18,947 bases of DNA, taken from positions 1 to 18,947 of the forward strand of contig DAOTVZ010000001.1 in the NCBI GenBank assembly GCA_034436045.1. Reading direction: 5' to 3'. Shown here piece by piece: positions 1-6,983 of this stretch. Position numbers and translations under genes: made by a program. The number at the start of each line of letters is the position of its first letter. The first letter of the stretch is position 1. Below the pieces are notes generated by a model. That model saw only the letters and a list, made by a program, of their open reading frames with translations, was not told the DNA's origin and made no database searches. The stretch comes from H111-94 sp034436045 (lineage in GTDB: Bacteria > Chloroflexota > Ktedonobacteria > Ktedonobacterales > Ktedonobacteraceae).

Positions 1-163
1 ATCCACCACCATAGTGTATAGGGAAAATAGCAGAGCGACCGTAAAGAGGCCCCTCTACGAAAAACGGGTGGAGCGACATTGTATCATATAGGGGCGATCC
101 TGGTGGTTGCTTTGCTTGCCACGCGCGATGCAAAAATCCGACGAAAACCCGATATGGTTGCTC
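1..163. other. Non-coding stretch before the mer operon
   Basis: I see no convincing gene, RNA or strong hairpin here. Short open frames on both strands have no ribosome binding site and no recognisable protein character. It may be the tail of an upstream intergenic region. Confidence 0.4.
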
Positions 164-192
164 TTGACAGACAATATTTCCTCTGCTATGAT
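164..192 (+). promoter_or_regulatory. Sigma70-type promoter of the mer operon
   Basis: TTGACA at 164-169 is a perfect -35 box. It is followed by a 17-nt spacer and TATGAT at 187-192, which matches the -10 consensus at five of six positions. Transcription would start near 199, about 45 nt before the ArsR-family start codon. It is the only strong plus-strand promoter I found before 4194, so it probably drives the whole regulator-merE-merA-redoxin-ccdA run. Confidence 0.75.
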
Positions 193-194
193 CT

Positions 195-218
195 TCATAT
201 CAGGATATACGTATATGA
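195..218 (+). promoter_or_regulatory. Candidate metal-regulator operator
   Basis: TCATAT at 195-200 and ATATGA at 213-218 form a 6-bp inverted repeat with a 12-nt spacer. Overlapping it is a perfect 12-bp palindrome, ATATACGTATAT, at 205-216. Both lie just downstream of the -10 box, across the predicted transcription start, where an ArsR/SmtB-family repressor would block transcription. The AT-rich dyad fits what is known of ArsR/SmtB operators. Binding by the adjacent regulator is an inference. Confidence 0.5.
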
Positions 219-244
219 TTTTATGAAAGGTAAGAAACAACCCG

Positions 245-661
245 ATGGAAACGCGCTCAGCCTCTGATCATTTTGCAGACTCTCTCCTACAGCAGCCGGA
301 TACCTCTCGTGTGCGGGAGGGAAGCCCATCGCCATTGGTAGTCAGCGATGCCGATCTTTATGCCCGTTTTTTCCGCGTGCTAAGTGACCCAACACGGGTG
401 CGCTTGTTACATCTGCTCCTTGAGGCTCCCGACACTGGATGTACGGTCAGTGAACTGGTCGCGGCCATTGGTGCGCCGCAAGGGCGCGTCTCGACGCATC
501 TGGGATGCTTACGCTGGTGTGGTCTGGTACAGCCCTACCGGCAGGGGAAGTATGTCTACTATCGTATTGCTGATCCCCGTGTGCGTGAGATTTTGAGCCT
601 GGGCGGAGCCGTCATGCGAGATCATGCGGCGGGGATTGCTTCTTGTGGAGTGATTCGTTAG
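245..661 (+). CDS. ArsR/SmtB-family metal-sensing repressor, CmtR-like
   Basis: This 138-aa winged-helix protein is probably the repressor of the mer operon. The ArsR/SmtB core spans about residues 36-112: LSDPTRVRLLHLL opens it, VSTHLGCLRWCGLV is the recognition-helix region, and KYVYYRIADP is the wing. Two cysteines, C88 and C92, sit four residues apart in the recognition helix, and a third, C134, lies near the C-terminus. This matches the C57/C61/C102 arrangement known for the Cd/Pb sensor CmtR of Mycobacterium tuberculosis; ArsR-type mercury regulators of actinobacteria look similar. C66 is an additional cysteine. The N-terminal 35 residues are an unconserved extension. The start is supported only by an AAAGG at 226-230, which is rather far away, so a later start such as GTG 311 is possible. 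The family is certain. Hg(II) as the natural ligand is inferred from the neighbouring merE and merA. Confidence 0.9.
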   Translation: METRSASDHFADSLLQQPDTSRVREGSPSPLVVSDADLYARFFRVLSDPTRVRLLHLLLEAPDTGCTVSELVAAIGAPQGRVSTHLGCLRWCGLVQPYRQGKYVYYRIADPRVREILSLGGAVMRDHAAGIASCGVIR

Positions 662-719
662 AGCCGGGGGCATGCTGGTCTGACAAGTTTTGTCTCCAAG
701 GAGAGAGGGAGGAGGATTG

Positions 720-779
720 ATGATTATACATCTTCACCAGAGGCACCGTCAACGTGTTGAGCAAACGTTACATAGATAA
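720..779 (+). CDS. Possible 19-residue His/Arg-rich peptide
   Basis: ATG at 720 is preceded by a very strong, purine-rich ribosome binding site (AGGAGG at 710-715, with further GGGAGG upstream) and opens a 19-codon frame ending in TAA at 777-779. The peptide MIIHLHQRHRQRVEQTLHR has four histidines, four arginines and no cysteine. It lies between the regulator and merE inside the operon. It could be a small metal-responsive or leader peptide, or a remnant of a lost gene whose ribosome binding site survives. I recognise no homologue; the only support is the ribosome binding site and the position. Confidence 0.35.
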   Translation: MIIHLHQRHRQRVEQTLHR

Positions 780-832
780 CAACTTCTCCCTGTTCGTTCA
801 ATCTGCCCAGGGACATGAAAGGAAGGTATCTC

Positions 833-1162
833 ATGCGCCGAAAAATAGGTGGCATACTCTTGACCGTCACGGGTATACTCGCTTGCCCCTGTCATCTCGT
901 TATTACGTTGCCTCTATTACTGGCCCTCTTTGCAGGGACTGCTGTAGGCAGTTTTCTTGCACACAATGTCGCTCTGGTGTATGGCGGAGCCGCGCTCTAC
1001 TTTGCAGTGGCCCTCATCCTGGGCATGCGGTTCTTGCTTAGCCCGGACCGTCCACAGGCTGAGAAAGAGCCTGCCTGTTCTACCTGTGAGCCGGTGCATG
1101 TTATACAGAAGGCGCAAATACCATCAGCATTGCAGGATGACCGACCTGTTGGAAGGAGATAA
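833..1162 (+). CDS. merE: MerE-like mercury transport membrane protein
   Basis: This 109-aa protein has two hydrophobic segments, about residues 7-35 and 46-69. The first carries ACPCHL (C18, C20, H21) followed by an AGTAVGSFL stretch. This is the hallmark of MerE, where a CPCHL motif precedes an AGTTAGAFL-like sequence; MerE is a small inner-membrane protein implicated in Hg(II) and methylmercury uptake. I placed the start at 833 because AAGGAAGG at 819-826 sits at ideal distance; an upstream in-frame ATG at 815 has a poorer site. Gram-negative MerE is about 78 aa. The extra C-terminal tail here contains ACSTC (C82, C85), a second possible Hg-binding pair, probably cytoplasmic. The merA ribosome binding site lies in the last codons of this gene, so translation is likely coupled. 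Identification rests on the motif and context. Confidence 0.75.
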   Translation: MRRKIGGILLTVTGILACPCHLVITLPLLLALFAGTAVGSFLAHNVALVYGGAALYFAVALILGMRFLLSPDRPQAEKEPACSTCEPVHVIQKAQIPSALQDDRPVGRR

Positions 1163-1167
1163 TACTA

Positions 1168-2628
1168 ATGTCAAATCAGGATCATGTTGATCTTGTGATC
1201 TTAGGCAGTGGCTCGACCGCCTTTGCGGCAGCACTCCATGCCGCTGAACTCGGCAAAACCGTCATTATGACCGAATATCGCACGGTCGGAGGAACCTGTG
1301 CTAATCGGGGCTGCCTGCCCTCTAAGAATCTGATTGAGGCCGCCAGGCTGGTCTATGAGGCTGCACACCCACGCTATCCGGGCCTGTCGCCAGTGCAGAT
1401 GCCGGTGCATTGGGCTGAACTCATCGCTCAGAAAGATGAGATTATCCAGGACTATCGCGCTCACAAATACGAGAGTCTCCTCGATCATCCTGAGCAGATT
1501 CGCATCTTGCCCGGTCAGGCGCGCTTGCTGTCTGCTCACGAAGTTGAAGTAGAGAGCGCTGATGGAGTGCATCATCTGTTCGGCGAACACATCCTGATCG
1601 CAACGGGATCACACCCCGCCTTGCCTGTTGTGCCGGGTCTGGAGACGGTTCCCTATCTGACCAGTGATCTGCTCAGTAGTCCTGATGATCCGTGGGAGAC
1701 GGAGTTGCGTGAGCAGCCACGCTCGTTGCTCATCCTGGGCGGGGGATACATTGCGTTGGAGCTAGGCCAGATGTTTGCCCGCTTTGGCACACGTGTCACG
1801 CTCATTACGCGGGGCCAGCGCATTCTTTCCGGTTACGAGCCGGAAATTGCCGAGACGCTGACAGAACTCTTACAGGAAGAAGGGATACGCATTGTGACCG
1901 GGGCGCAAGTGCGTGGGGTGGAATGCGATGGAGAGGGAGTAACGCTCTCGCTCTATCGGCATGGTAGTGAGCAGAGATTTAGTGCCGAAAAACTCCTGGT
2001 GGCTACCGGACGTGTGCCAAACACAGAAGGGCTGGGTCTTGTTGAAGCAGGAGTAGCACTTGACCGGACAGGAGCGGTGCGCGTAGATCGCACCTTGCGG
2101 ACGAGTGTGCCCCATATCTGGGCAGCAGGTGATGTGATCGGGCGGGAAACGGAGAGCCAGATGGCGACGCCTGTGGGAGCGCACGATGGCAAAATAGTCG
2201 CGCATAACGCTTTCTCCGGCGAGCCGTTACGTGAAGTCGATCATACGGTTATCCCGCGTGTGATCTTTACCGATCCCCAGGTGGCGGTAGTGGGCCTGAC
2301 CGATGAAGAAGCAGTGGCTGCCGGAATTGCTTGCAATTGTAACACGATACCCTTAAGTGCGGTACCGCGAGCAGGAGCTACCCGTGATACACGGGGCGTA
2401 ATCAAAATGGTGCTGGACAATACGACGCGCCGAGTGGTGGGAGTGTCGATGTTGGGCACCAACGCGGGAGAAGTGATCCACGAGGCGGCGATGGCTTTGC
2501 GCTTTGGAGCGACGACGGATGACTTTATCGATCTGATCCATGTATACCCGACAATGGCAGAGGCACTCAAGCTTGTCGCTATCTCCTTTACAAAGGATAT
2601 TAACCGGCTGAGTTGCTGCGCTAGCTAG
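1168..2628 (+). CDS. merA: Mercury(II) reductase
   Basis: MerA reduces Hg(II) to volatile Hg(0) with NADPH in the cytoplasm. This 486-aa flavoprotein of the pyridine-nucleotide disulfide oxidoreductase family has an N-terminal FAD-binding GSGSTAFAA (residues 13-21). The redox-active pair is in GGTCANRGCLPSK (C44, C49). The NAD(P)-binding motif is ILGGGYIALELG, and a second FAD motif contains IWAAGDV. Two features separate it from lipoamide dehydrogenase: the C-terminal vicinal pair in LSCCAS (C483, C484), which takes Hg(II) to the active site of the partner subunit, and Tyr460 in HVYPTM. It has no N-terminal heavy-metal-associated domain (NmerA), so it is a short-form MerA. The start is firm: AAGGAG at 1153-1158, nine bases before ATG. 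It directly follows merE and is followed by the redoxin gene. Confidence 0.95.
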   Translation: MSNQDHVDLVILGSGSTAFAAALHAAELGKTVIMTEYRTVGGTCANRGCLPSKNLIEAARLVYEAAHPRYPGLSPVQMPVHWAELIAQKDEIIQDYRAHKYESLLDHPEQIRILPGQARLLSAHEVEVESADGVHHLFGEHILIATGSHPALPVVPGLETVPYLTSDLLSSPDDPWETELREQPRSLLILGGGYIALELGQMFARFGTRVTLITRGQRILSGYEPEIAETLTELLQEEGIRIVTGAQVRGVECDGEGVTLSLYRHGSEQRFSAEKLLVATGRVPNTEGLGLVEAGVALDRTGAVRVDRTLRTSVPHIWAAGDVIGRETESQMATPVGAHDGKIVAHNAFSGEPLREVDHTVIPRVIFTDPQVAVVGLTDEEAVAAGIACNCNTIPLSAVPRAGATRDTRGVIKMVLDNTTRRVVGVSMLGTNAGEVIHEAAMALRFGATTDDFIDLIHVYPTMAEALKLVAISFTKDINRLSCCAS

Positions 2629-2672
2629 CCGGAGGAATGAAGAGTTTCAGTCAGAAAGAAAGGACTATCAGT

Positions 2673-3362
2673 ATGGCTCGTCCATCACGATCTCTGCGTA
2701 ATCCCTCGTTGCAGAGAGAAAGAAACCAGGAGCGAGCGTGGCAACAAAAAACCGTTCCTCACAAAAGACGCTCCTCCGCAGGATCTGTTGCGCTGAATTG
2801 GGGTATCCCATTGCTGGTTGGTATTATTGCTGTACTGGCGCTGGTTGTGTGTTGTCTGGGTATCGGCTCAAGTGCTACTTCCACCAGTAGTGCCAGCCCA
2901 CAAACGAGCGGTGCGGCGCAGTCATCAGGCGTCCAGGCATCTTCGGCCCCGGATTTTAGCTTGTCTTTGCTAAATGGAAAAACGTTCCATCTGGCTCAGG
3001 CACATGGGCATCCCGTTGTCCTCTATTTTATGGCGACGACGTGTGCGACCTGCGCGCAAGGAAGTCAACAATTGGCCCAGGTGATGCAGACGGCCCATGA
3101 GCAGGGAGCTATTGCCCTCGCTATTGATGTCAACCCCGGTGATCGTCCCGCTGATTTGCAGAACTTTGTGAGGTCCGTTGGAGAACCGGCAGCGACGACC
3201 TTGCAGTGGGGGATCGATACCAATGACGCCATTGCAACCGCTTATCAAGTCCAGACTCTGGAGACTATGGTGGTTATTAATGCGCAAGGGCAGATTATTG
3301 CCAGCAATAGTAGTCCTTTCCCACCAGCGCAACTGGTTGCTCTACTCAAGAGTGCGGCGTAA
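2673..3362 (+). CDS. Membrane-anchored thioredoxin-fold (TlpA/redoxin-like) protein
   Basis: The protein has 229 aa. Residues 1-40 are a very basic cytoplasmic tail, 42-64 one membrane segment, 65-92 a Ser/Thr/Ala-rich linker, and 93-229 an extracytoplasmic thioredoxin/AhpC-TSA-like domain. That domain begins APDFSLSLLNGKTF, typical of TlpA/ResA-type redoxins. The active site is TTCATC (C124, C127), a CxxC pair. The loop that normally carries the cis-proline reads VQTLETMVVI, with Glu197 where proline is expected. The start at 2673 is chosen for AAGGA at 2659-2663; an in-frame ATG at 2637 has its GGAGG only one base away. The gene lies between merA and ccdA, so it probably receives electrons from CcdA and reduces, or buffers Hg(II) on, extracytoplasmic thiols. 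Substrate unknown. Confidence 0.85.
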   Translation: MARPSRSLRNPSLQRERNQERAWQQKTVPHKRRSSAGSVALNWGIPLLVGIIAVLALVVCCLGIGSSATSTSSASPQTSGAAQSSGVQASSAPDFSLSLLNGKTFHLAQAHGHPVVLYFMATTCATCAQGSQQLAQVMQTAHEQGAIALAIDVNPGDRPADLQNFVRSVGEPAATTLQWGIDTNDAIATAYQVQTLETMVVINAQGQIIASNSSPFPPAQLVALLKSAA

Positions 3363-3402
3363 AGGTTATGGCAGTTTTGCTACAGATCGTGAGGAAGCCG
3401 AC

Positions 3403-4194
3403 GTGAGTTGTATTGTCCTGAGCCTGTTGACCGACTATGTGACTTCAAGCGTGGTCGGAGCCACGGGAGTGTCTCTTTCCCTGGCATTTGGGGCGGGTGT
3501 GCTATCTACGCTCAACCCATGTGGCTTCGCACTCCTGCCTGCCTTTGTCTCCTACACGGTCAAACAACACGTGTCGGCTTCTTCTGAGAAGCCAGTATCT
3601 GGCTGGCAGCACTTGCTGAGCGGCGGACTCCTGGGTCTTCCACTGACGGCAGGCTTCCTGCTAATTTTCCTGGCAGCAGGAGGTGTCCTGGCGCTCGGAG
3701 GGCGCTTGCTCGTCTATGTGTTTCCCTGGCTGGCCATACTGGTGGGCGCGGGATTGGTACTACTGGGAGGCTGGATGCTGTTTACTGGTCGGGCATTGGA
3801 GGTGCCAGGGCTTGGGGCGTTAGCAGCAAAATGGCATGCATCAACGAATGATGGACAAGCACAAACTTCGCCCCATATGTTGCGTGCCGCCTGGCTCTTC
3901 GGGCTGGGCTATGGACTCTCTTCGCTAGGCTGTACGCTCCCCGTTTTCCTGCTGGTAGTCGGGACAACGATTACCAGTGGCGGAGTAACTGATGGGATAC
4001 TGGTTCTGGCGAGCTACGCGGTAGGGATGGCCCTGGTTTTGTTCATCGTGGCCTTAGCCGCTACCATGTTGGGAGATGTTCTTCGCTCGACCATTCTGCC
4101 ACTCCTGCGTTGGGTACAGCCAGTGGCGGCGCTGCTCTTGATGGTAGCGGGTGGCTATATCGTCTGGTACCAGGTGCATGCCGGGTTATGGTAG
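3403..4194 (+). CDS. ccdA: CcdA-type thiol-disulfide electron transporter
   Basis: This 263-aa polytopic protein of the CcdA/DsbD transmembrane family passes electrons from cytoplasmic thioredoxin across the membrane to extracytoplasmic thioredoxin-like proteins. I see about six hydrophobic segments and the two family cysteines: C40 in STLNPCGFALLPAFVSY (first segment) and C177 in SLGCTLPVFLLVV (fourth segment). The GTG start at 3403 is chosen because GAGG at 3391-3394 is well spaced and the protein then begins just before the first membrane segment. The frame stays open upstream, but that part overlaps the redoxin gene and looks unlike CcdA. The redoxin ends 40 bp upstream, making a partner pair. 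It ends 12 bp from the convergent FtsW/RodA gene with no visible terminator. A role in cytochrome c maturation is possible in general, but no cytochrome gene is nearby. Confidence 0.88.
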   Translation: MSCIVLSLLTDYVTSSVVGATGVSLSLAFGAGVLSTLNPCGFALLPAFVSYTVKQHVSASSEKPVSGWQHLLSGGLLGLPLTAGFLLIFLAAGGVLALGGRLLVYVFPWLAILVGAGLVLLGGWMLFTGRALEVPGLGALAAKWHASTNDGQAQTSPHMLRAAWLFGLGYGLSSLGCTLPVFLLVVGTTITSGGVTDGILVLASYAVGMALVLFIVALAATMLGDVLRSTILPLLRWVQPVAALLLMVAGGYIVWYQVHAGLW

Positions 4195-4206
4195 CGCAGA
4201 TTCGCT

Positions 4207-5643
4207 TTACACCAGTCCTTCGCGTTCTCTAGCGGTGTTGTAGGAGATGCGCAGCAGGATGCCGATGATAATATAGTTGCCAATCATCGAGCTACCCCCA
4301 TAGCTCAAGAAGGGCAGTGGGATACCGGTCAAGGGCAGGAAATTCATGTTACCGGCGGCGATAATCAGGGTTTGCAGAGCGAAAATGGAGGTCAGACCGG
4401 CGGCTAACAATTGATTGAAGTGTGTGGTGGCGTCCATTGCAATGCGATAGCCGCGATAGATGATGAACAGGTAGATGCCGATAATGGCGAAGAGGCCGAC
4501 CAGGCCGAATTCTTCACCCAGAGCGGTAAAGATCATATCGGATTGTACCACCGGTACGAAAAATTGGCCTGCTGGATGACCCAGGCCGAAGCCTGCTCCC
4601 AGGATACCGCCGCTGGCAAGAGCGATCAGACCCTGTACCACCTGGTACGAGCCGCCGGGGGCGTCGTAGAGTGCCTGACTCTGCGCGTTCCAGTTGACAA
4701 CATTAGTCGTCACGACGGCGAAACGCGCGCGCACGTAGCCGAAGAGCAAGTAGCCAATGAAGCCAAAGGCGATAAACAGGATCAGGCTACCCAGCACGTA
4801 GGTGATCCTGCCACTGCCGAGATAAAGCATGCAAACGTAGATGCCATAGATGAGTAGCGCCAGACCGAGTTCACGAACACCCAGGAAGATGATCAGGGCC
4901 AGCATCAACATGAGCAGTAATGGGATGAGCTGGCGGAGCGGTGGCAGGCGCAGGTTGCCCAGTTGCAGGTTGCCTCTGGCAACCATGTTCAGATTCTCGC
5001 TCAGGTAGGCGGCAAAGAAGATTACAATGCAGATTTTCAGTAGTTCCGAGGGTTGAAAGTTGAGTGGGCCGATGTTCAACTGATCATGCGTCGGACTATT
5101 CAGGTTAGCATGCAAGCTATGAACGAGCGTGATGCCGACCAGCACGACACCGAGGAGCGCGATGCTGTATTTATAGCGCTCCAGCCATGCCATGTTGCGC
5201 AAGGCGACAATAGTTATCATACAGATCACAAGGCCGAGTAGCACCCAGAGTAACTGGCGTGATCCTAATGCAGGGTCTGGTGGGTTGAGGTCAGGCCCCA
5301 GGCGGGTTGACATGAGGACACTGAGGCCACTAAGCAGGCCGACGAGTGGCAGCAGCATCTGATCAGCTTTGCGGTAGAAGACGCTGAGAAAGATATTGGT
5401 GCCGAGCAGCGCGGCAATCAGACCGAGGGCGGGAATGAGGCTCTGAATGGTCGGCAGGTTCTTTGCTGTCAAGGTGGATTGTGGGTCTGCGTTCGTGACC
5501 AGGATGAGCTGGAACATTTCCAGCAACAAGATCATGAAAGGAATAATCAGCAGACCCAGTTCTTTCCAGCGATAATGACTGGTTTTCTGGCCGGTGAGAG
5601 CGGTCTGGCCGCTCTGGCTGGTGCGACTTGCCGTACTTGCCAT
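4207..5643 (-). CDS. FtsW/RodA/SpoVE-family peptidoglycan polymerase
   Basis: This SEDS-family integral membrane protein polymerises glycan strands from lipid II, working with a class B penicillin-binding protein in division or elongation. It has about 478 aa with many hydrophobic segments. Family motifs are visible: FQPSELLKI (about residues 196-204), VRELGLALLI, YQVVQGLIALASGGILGAG (about 333-351), SDMIFTALGEEFGLVG with the conserved extracytoplasmic Asp (about 369), and NMNFLPLTGIPLPFLSYGG near the end. I place the start at the ATG at 5643, which has a GAGAGG seven bases away; an in-frame ATG five codons earlier (5658) is less well supported. It ends the ribF-fhaA-fhaB run. The FHA neighbours suggest the RodA-like elongation role of the mycobacterial locus, but FtsW cannot be excluded. 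No PBP or Ser/Thr kinase gene appears in the window. Confidence 0.92.
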   Translation of the reverse strand: MASTASRTSQSGQTALTGQKTSHYRWKELGLLIIPFMILLLEMFQLILVTNADPQSTLTAKNLPTIQSLIPALGLIAALLGTNIFLSVFYRKADQMLLPLVGLLSGLSVLMSTRLGPDLNPPDPALGSRQLLWVLLGLVICMITIVALRNMAWLERYKYSIALLGVVLVGITLVHSLHANLNSPTHDQLNIGPLNFQPSELLKICIVIFFAAYLSENLNMVARGNLQLGNLRLPPLRQLIPLLLMLMLALIIFLGVRELGLALLIYGIYVCMLYLGSGRITYVLGSLILFIAFGFIGYLLFGYVRARFAVVTTNVVNWNAQSQALYDAPGGSYQVVQGLIALASGGILGAGFGLGHPAGQFFVPVVQSDMIFTALGEEFGLVGLFAIIGIYLFIIYRGYRIAMDATTHFNQLLAAGLTSIFALQTLIIAAGNMNFLPLTGIPLPFLSYGGSSMIGNYIIIGILLRISYNTAREREGLV

Positions 5644-5677
5644 AGGTGAACCTCTCATCTCTATCTAAAAAACCTGC

Positions 5678-6115
5678 TTATGGCTTAATCTGAAAGCGTA
5701 TATAACCGACACGAATCACATCGCCCACTTTTGCAGGCAGCGGCTCGCGGGCGGGTTGCTCATTGACAAACGTGCCATTGGCGCTACCGGCATCCTGGAC
5801 ATACCAGGTACCGTTCTGGTACCACAGGTGCGTATGTTCAGCCGAAACCGTCTGATCTTTAATCTGAATCGTATTGGTGGGGCCACGTCCAATAGTGGTG
5901 CGCGGCATCAGCGGGTAGCTGGTACCGGGCGGAATGGCGCTGGGGCCACTATGGATCACAACGAGATGGCCCAGCGTTGTGGGCACAGGTGTGCTATCCT
6001 TGCTACGGCGCAGATCGCGGGTGATGGCGATGACTACCTGCATGAGAAAGAGGTAAAGTAACACAATGAATAAGAGCCGCAGGATTAATAAGAACACATC
6101 TATTTGCAGTGGCAT
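5678..6115 (-). CDS. Membrane-anchored FHA-domain protein (FhaB-like)
   Basis: The 145-aa protein has a single N-terminal membrane segment (about residues 6-32), a short basic stretch (RDLRRSK), then one forkhead-associated domain (about 50-145). FHA domains bind phosphothreonine. The key residues are present: G76-R77 in TTIGRGPTN, S91 and H94 in SAEH, and N113-G114 in SANGTFVN. The layout of one TM plus one FHA matches mycobacterial FhaB (FipA), which couples Ser/Thr kinase signalling to cell division and wall synthesis. It lies between the DUF3662-FHA gene and the FtsW/RodA gene, 30 and 34 bp away, consistent with one operon. Its phosphorylated partner is unknown; the kinase must be encoded elsewhere. 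Confidence 0.88.
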   Translation of the reverse strand: MPLQIDVFLLILRLLFIVLLYLFLMQVVIAITRDLRRSKDSTPVPTTLGHLVVIHSGPSAIPPGTSYPLMPRTTIGRGPTNTIQIKDQTVSAEHTHLWYQNGTWYVQDAGSANGTFVNEQPAREPLPAKVGDVIRVGYIRFQIKP

Positions 6116-6145
6116 AGAGCAGCTTTCTCACCTTCTCTCAGCTAT

Positions 6146-6979
6146 TTATTGTCGTTGAAATTGGAAGTCGTAACTACCTATTTTGAAATGATCACCATTG
6201 TGTAATGTATGTTGTCGTCTATTAGGAATATTATTAATTGTGATGCCGTTGGTGCTGCCGAGATCATAGAGTTCAAATTCGCCATTGGGTTGGAATTTGA
6301 TCTGGGCATGATAGCGTGAGACGCGCTTGTCCTCAACAATGATGTCATTATCCAGTTGGCGACCGATGCGTACCTCTGGTTTGCTGATCGGGTAGCTCTG
6401 TTGTCCCCCCTGTGGCAGGCTAATAAGCAGGCGCGCCGCAGGCATAGGCGCAACCTGGGGATGAGGATTGGTATGATACGGTGGTGCTACCGGTGCGGGA
6501 GTACCGGTAGCTAATGGCGGGCCGGGCTGAATCAGTGGGGCCTGTGCGATAAGCGCGGCCACCTGTGCTGGATCAAGCTGCTGGGTATCGCCGATCTCGC
6601 CCGCGTTACCGACCTCAAAACGCGGTTGTCCGACACGTAAAGTGCTGTCCGGGTGGAGACGCAAAACGGGCATATCTCGCAGGAGATAATGATGGCGTTT
6701 TGCGTAATCAATTAATTGATTCTGCCAATCGGGCACAAGGATACTCTGGTTGGGTGCGATGCGTTGATGATCCTTCGGACTCAGGTAGATGTCATAGATG
6801 TGTGGAACTGCATAGCGCCCATCGCTCAATACGAGCCGCTGGCTCTCCATATAGCGCACAAGCTTATTGCCCAGCTCGACCGATTCGAGTGGTGATGGGA
6901 AGAGCCGCTCCCAGATGTCCTCGAAGAGGAACTGCATGATTGATTCGATTTTTGAAACGGGATTCGGGCGAGCTTTCAA
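6146..6979 (-). CDS. DUF3662 and FHA domain protein (FhaA-like)
   Basis: This 277-aa cytoplasmic protein has a DUF3662 (FhaA N-terminal) domain at about residues 8-122, a Pro/Ala-rich linker (about 135-182) and a C-terminal FHA domain (183-277). FHA residues are G206-R207 in VRIGRQLDNDI, S221 and H224 in SRYHAQI, and N244-G245 in GSTNGITIN. Mycobacterial FhaA has the same order and binds phosphorylated MviN to regulate peptidoglycan synthesis. The start is TTG at 6979, with GGAG nine bases upstream. The ATG 14 codons later has no ribosome binding site, and the stretch VSKIESIM before it fits the family N-terminus. It begins 4 bp after the ribF stop, so the two are probably co-translated. The linker length compared with mycobacterial FhaA is unverified. 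Confidence 0.88.
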   Translation of the reverse strand: MKARPNPVSKIESIMQFLFEDIWERLFPSPLESVELGNKLVRYMESQRLVLSDGRYAVPHIYDIYLSPKDHQRIAPNQSILVPDWQNQLIDYAKRHHYLLRDMPVLRLHPDSTLRVGQPRFEVGNAGEIGDTQQLDPAQVAALIAQAPLIQPGPPLATGTPAPVAPPYHTNPHPQVAPMPAARLLISLPQGGQQSYPISKPEVRIGRQLDNDIIVEDKRVSRYHAQIKFQPNGEFELYDLGSTNGITINNIPNRRQHTLHNGDHFKIGSYDFQFQRQ

Positions 6980-6983
6980 TGGC

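Noticed and set aside
815..832. Earlier ATG for merE at 815
   Set aside because: The site upstream is weak, whereas AAGGAAGG is ideally placed for ATG 833, and the MerE-like protein begins there.
754..1041. Plus-strand open frame overlapping the merE gene in another frame
   Set aside because: It has no ribosome binding site or hydrophobic pattern, while the overlapping frame carries the MerE motif and a good ribosome binding site.
3178..3402. Long upstream extension of ccdA into the redoxin gene
   Set aside because: The extension would overlap the redoxin by 185 bp, is not CcdA-like, and GTG 3403 has a proper ribosome binding site.
4195..4206. Terminator between ccdA and the FtsW/RodA gene
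   Set aside because: The convergent stops are only 12 bp apart, and I found no stem-loop with a U-run there.
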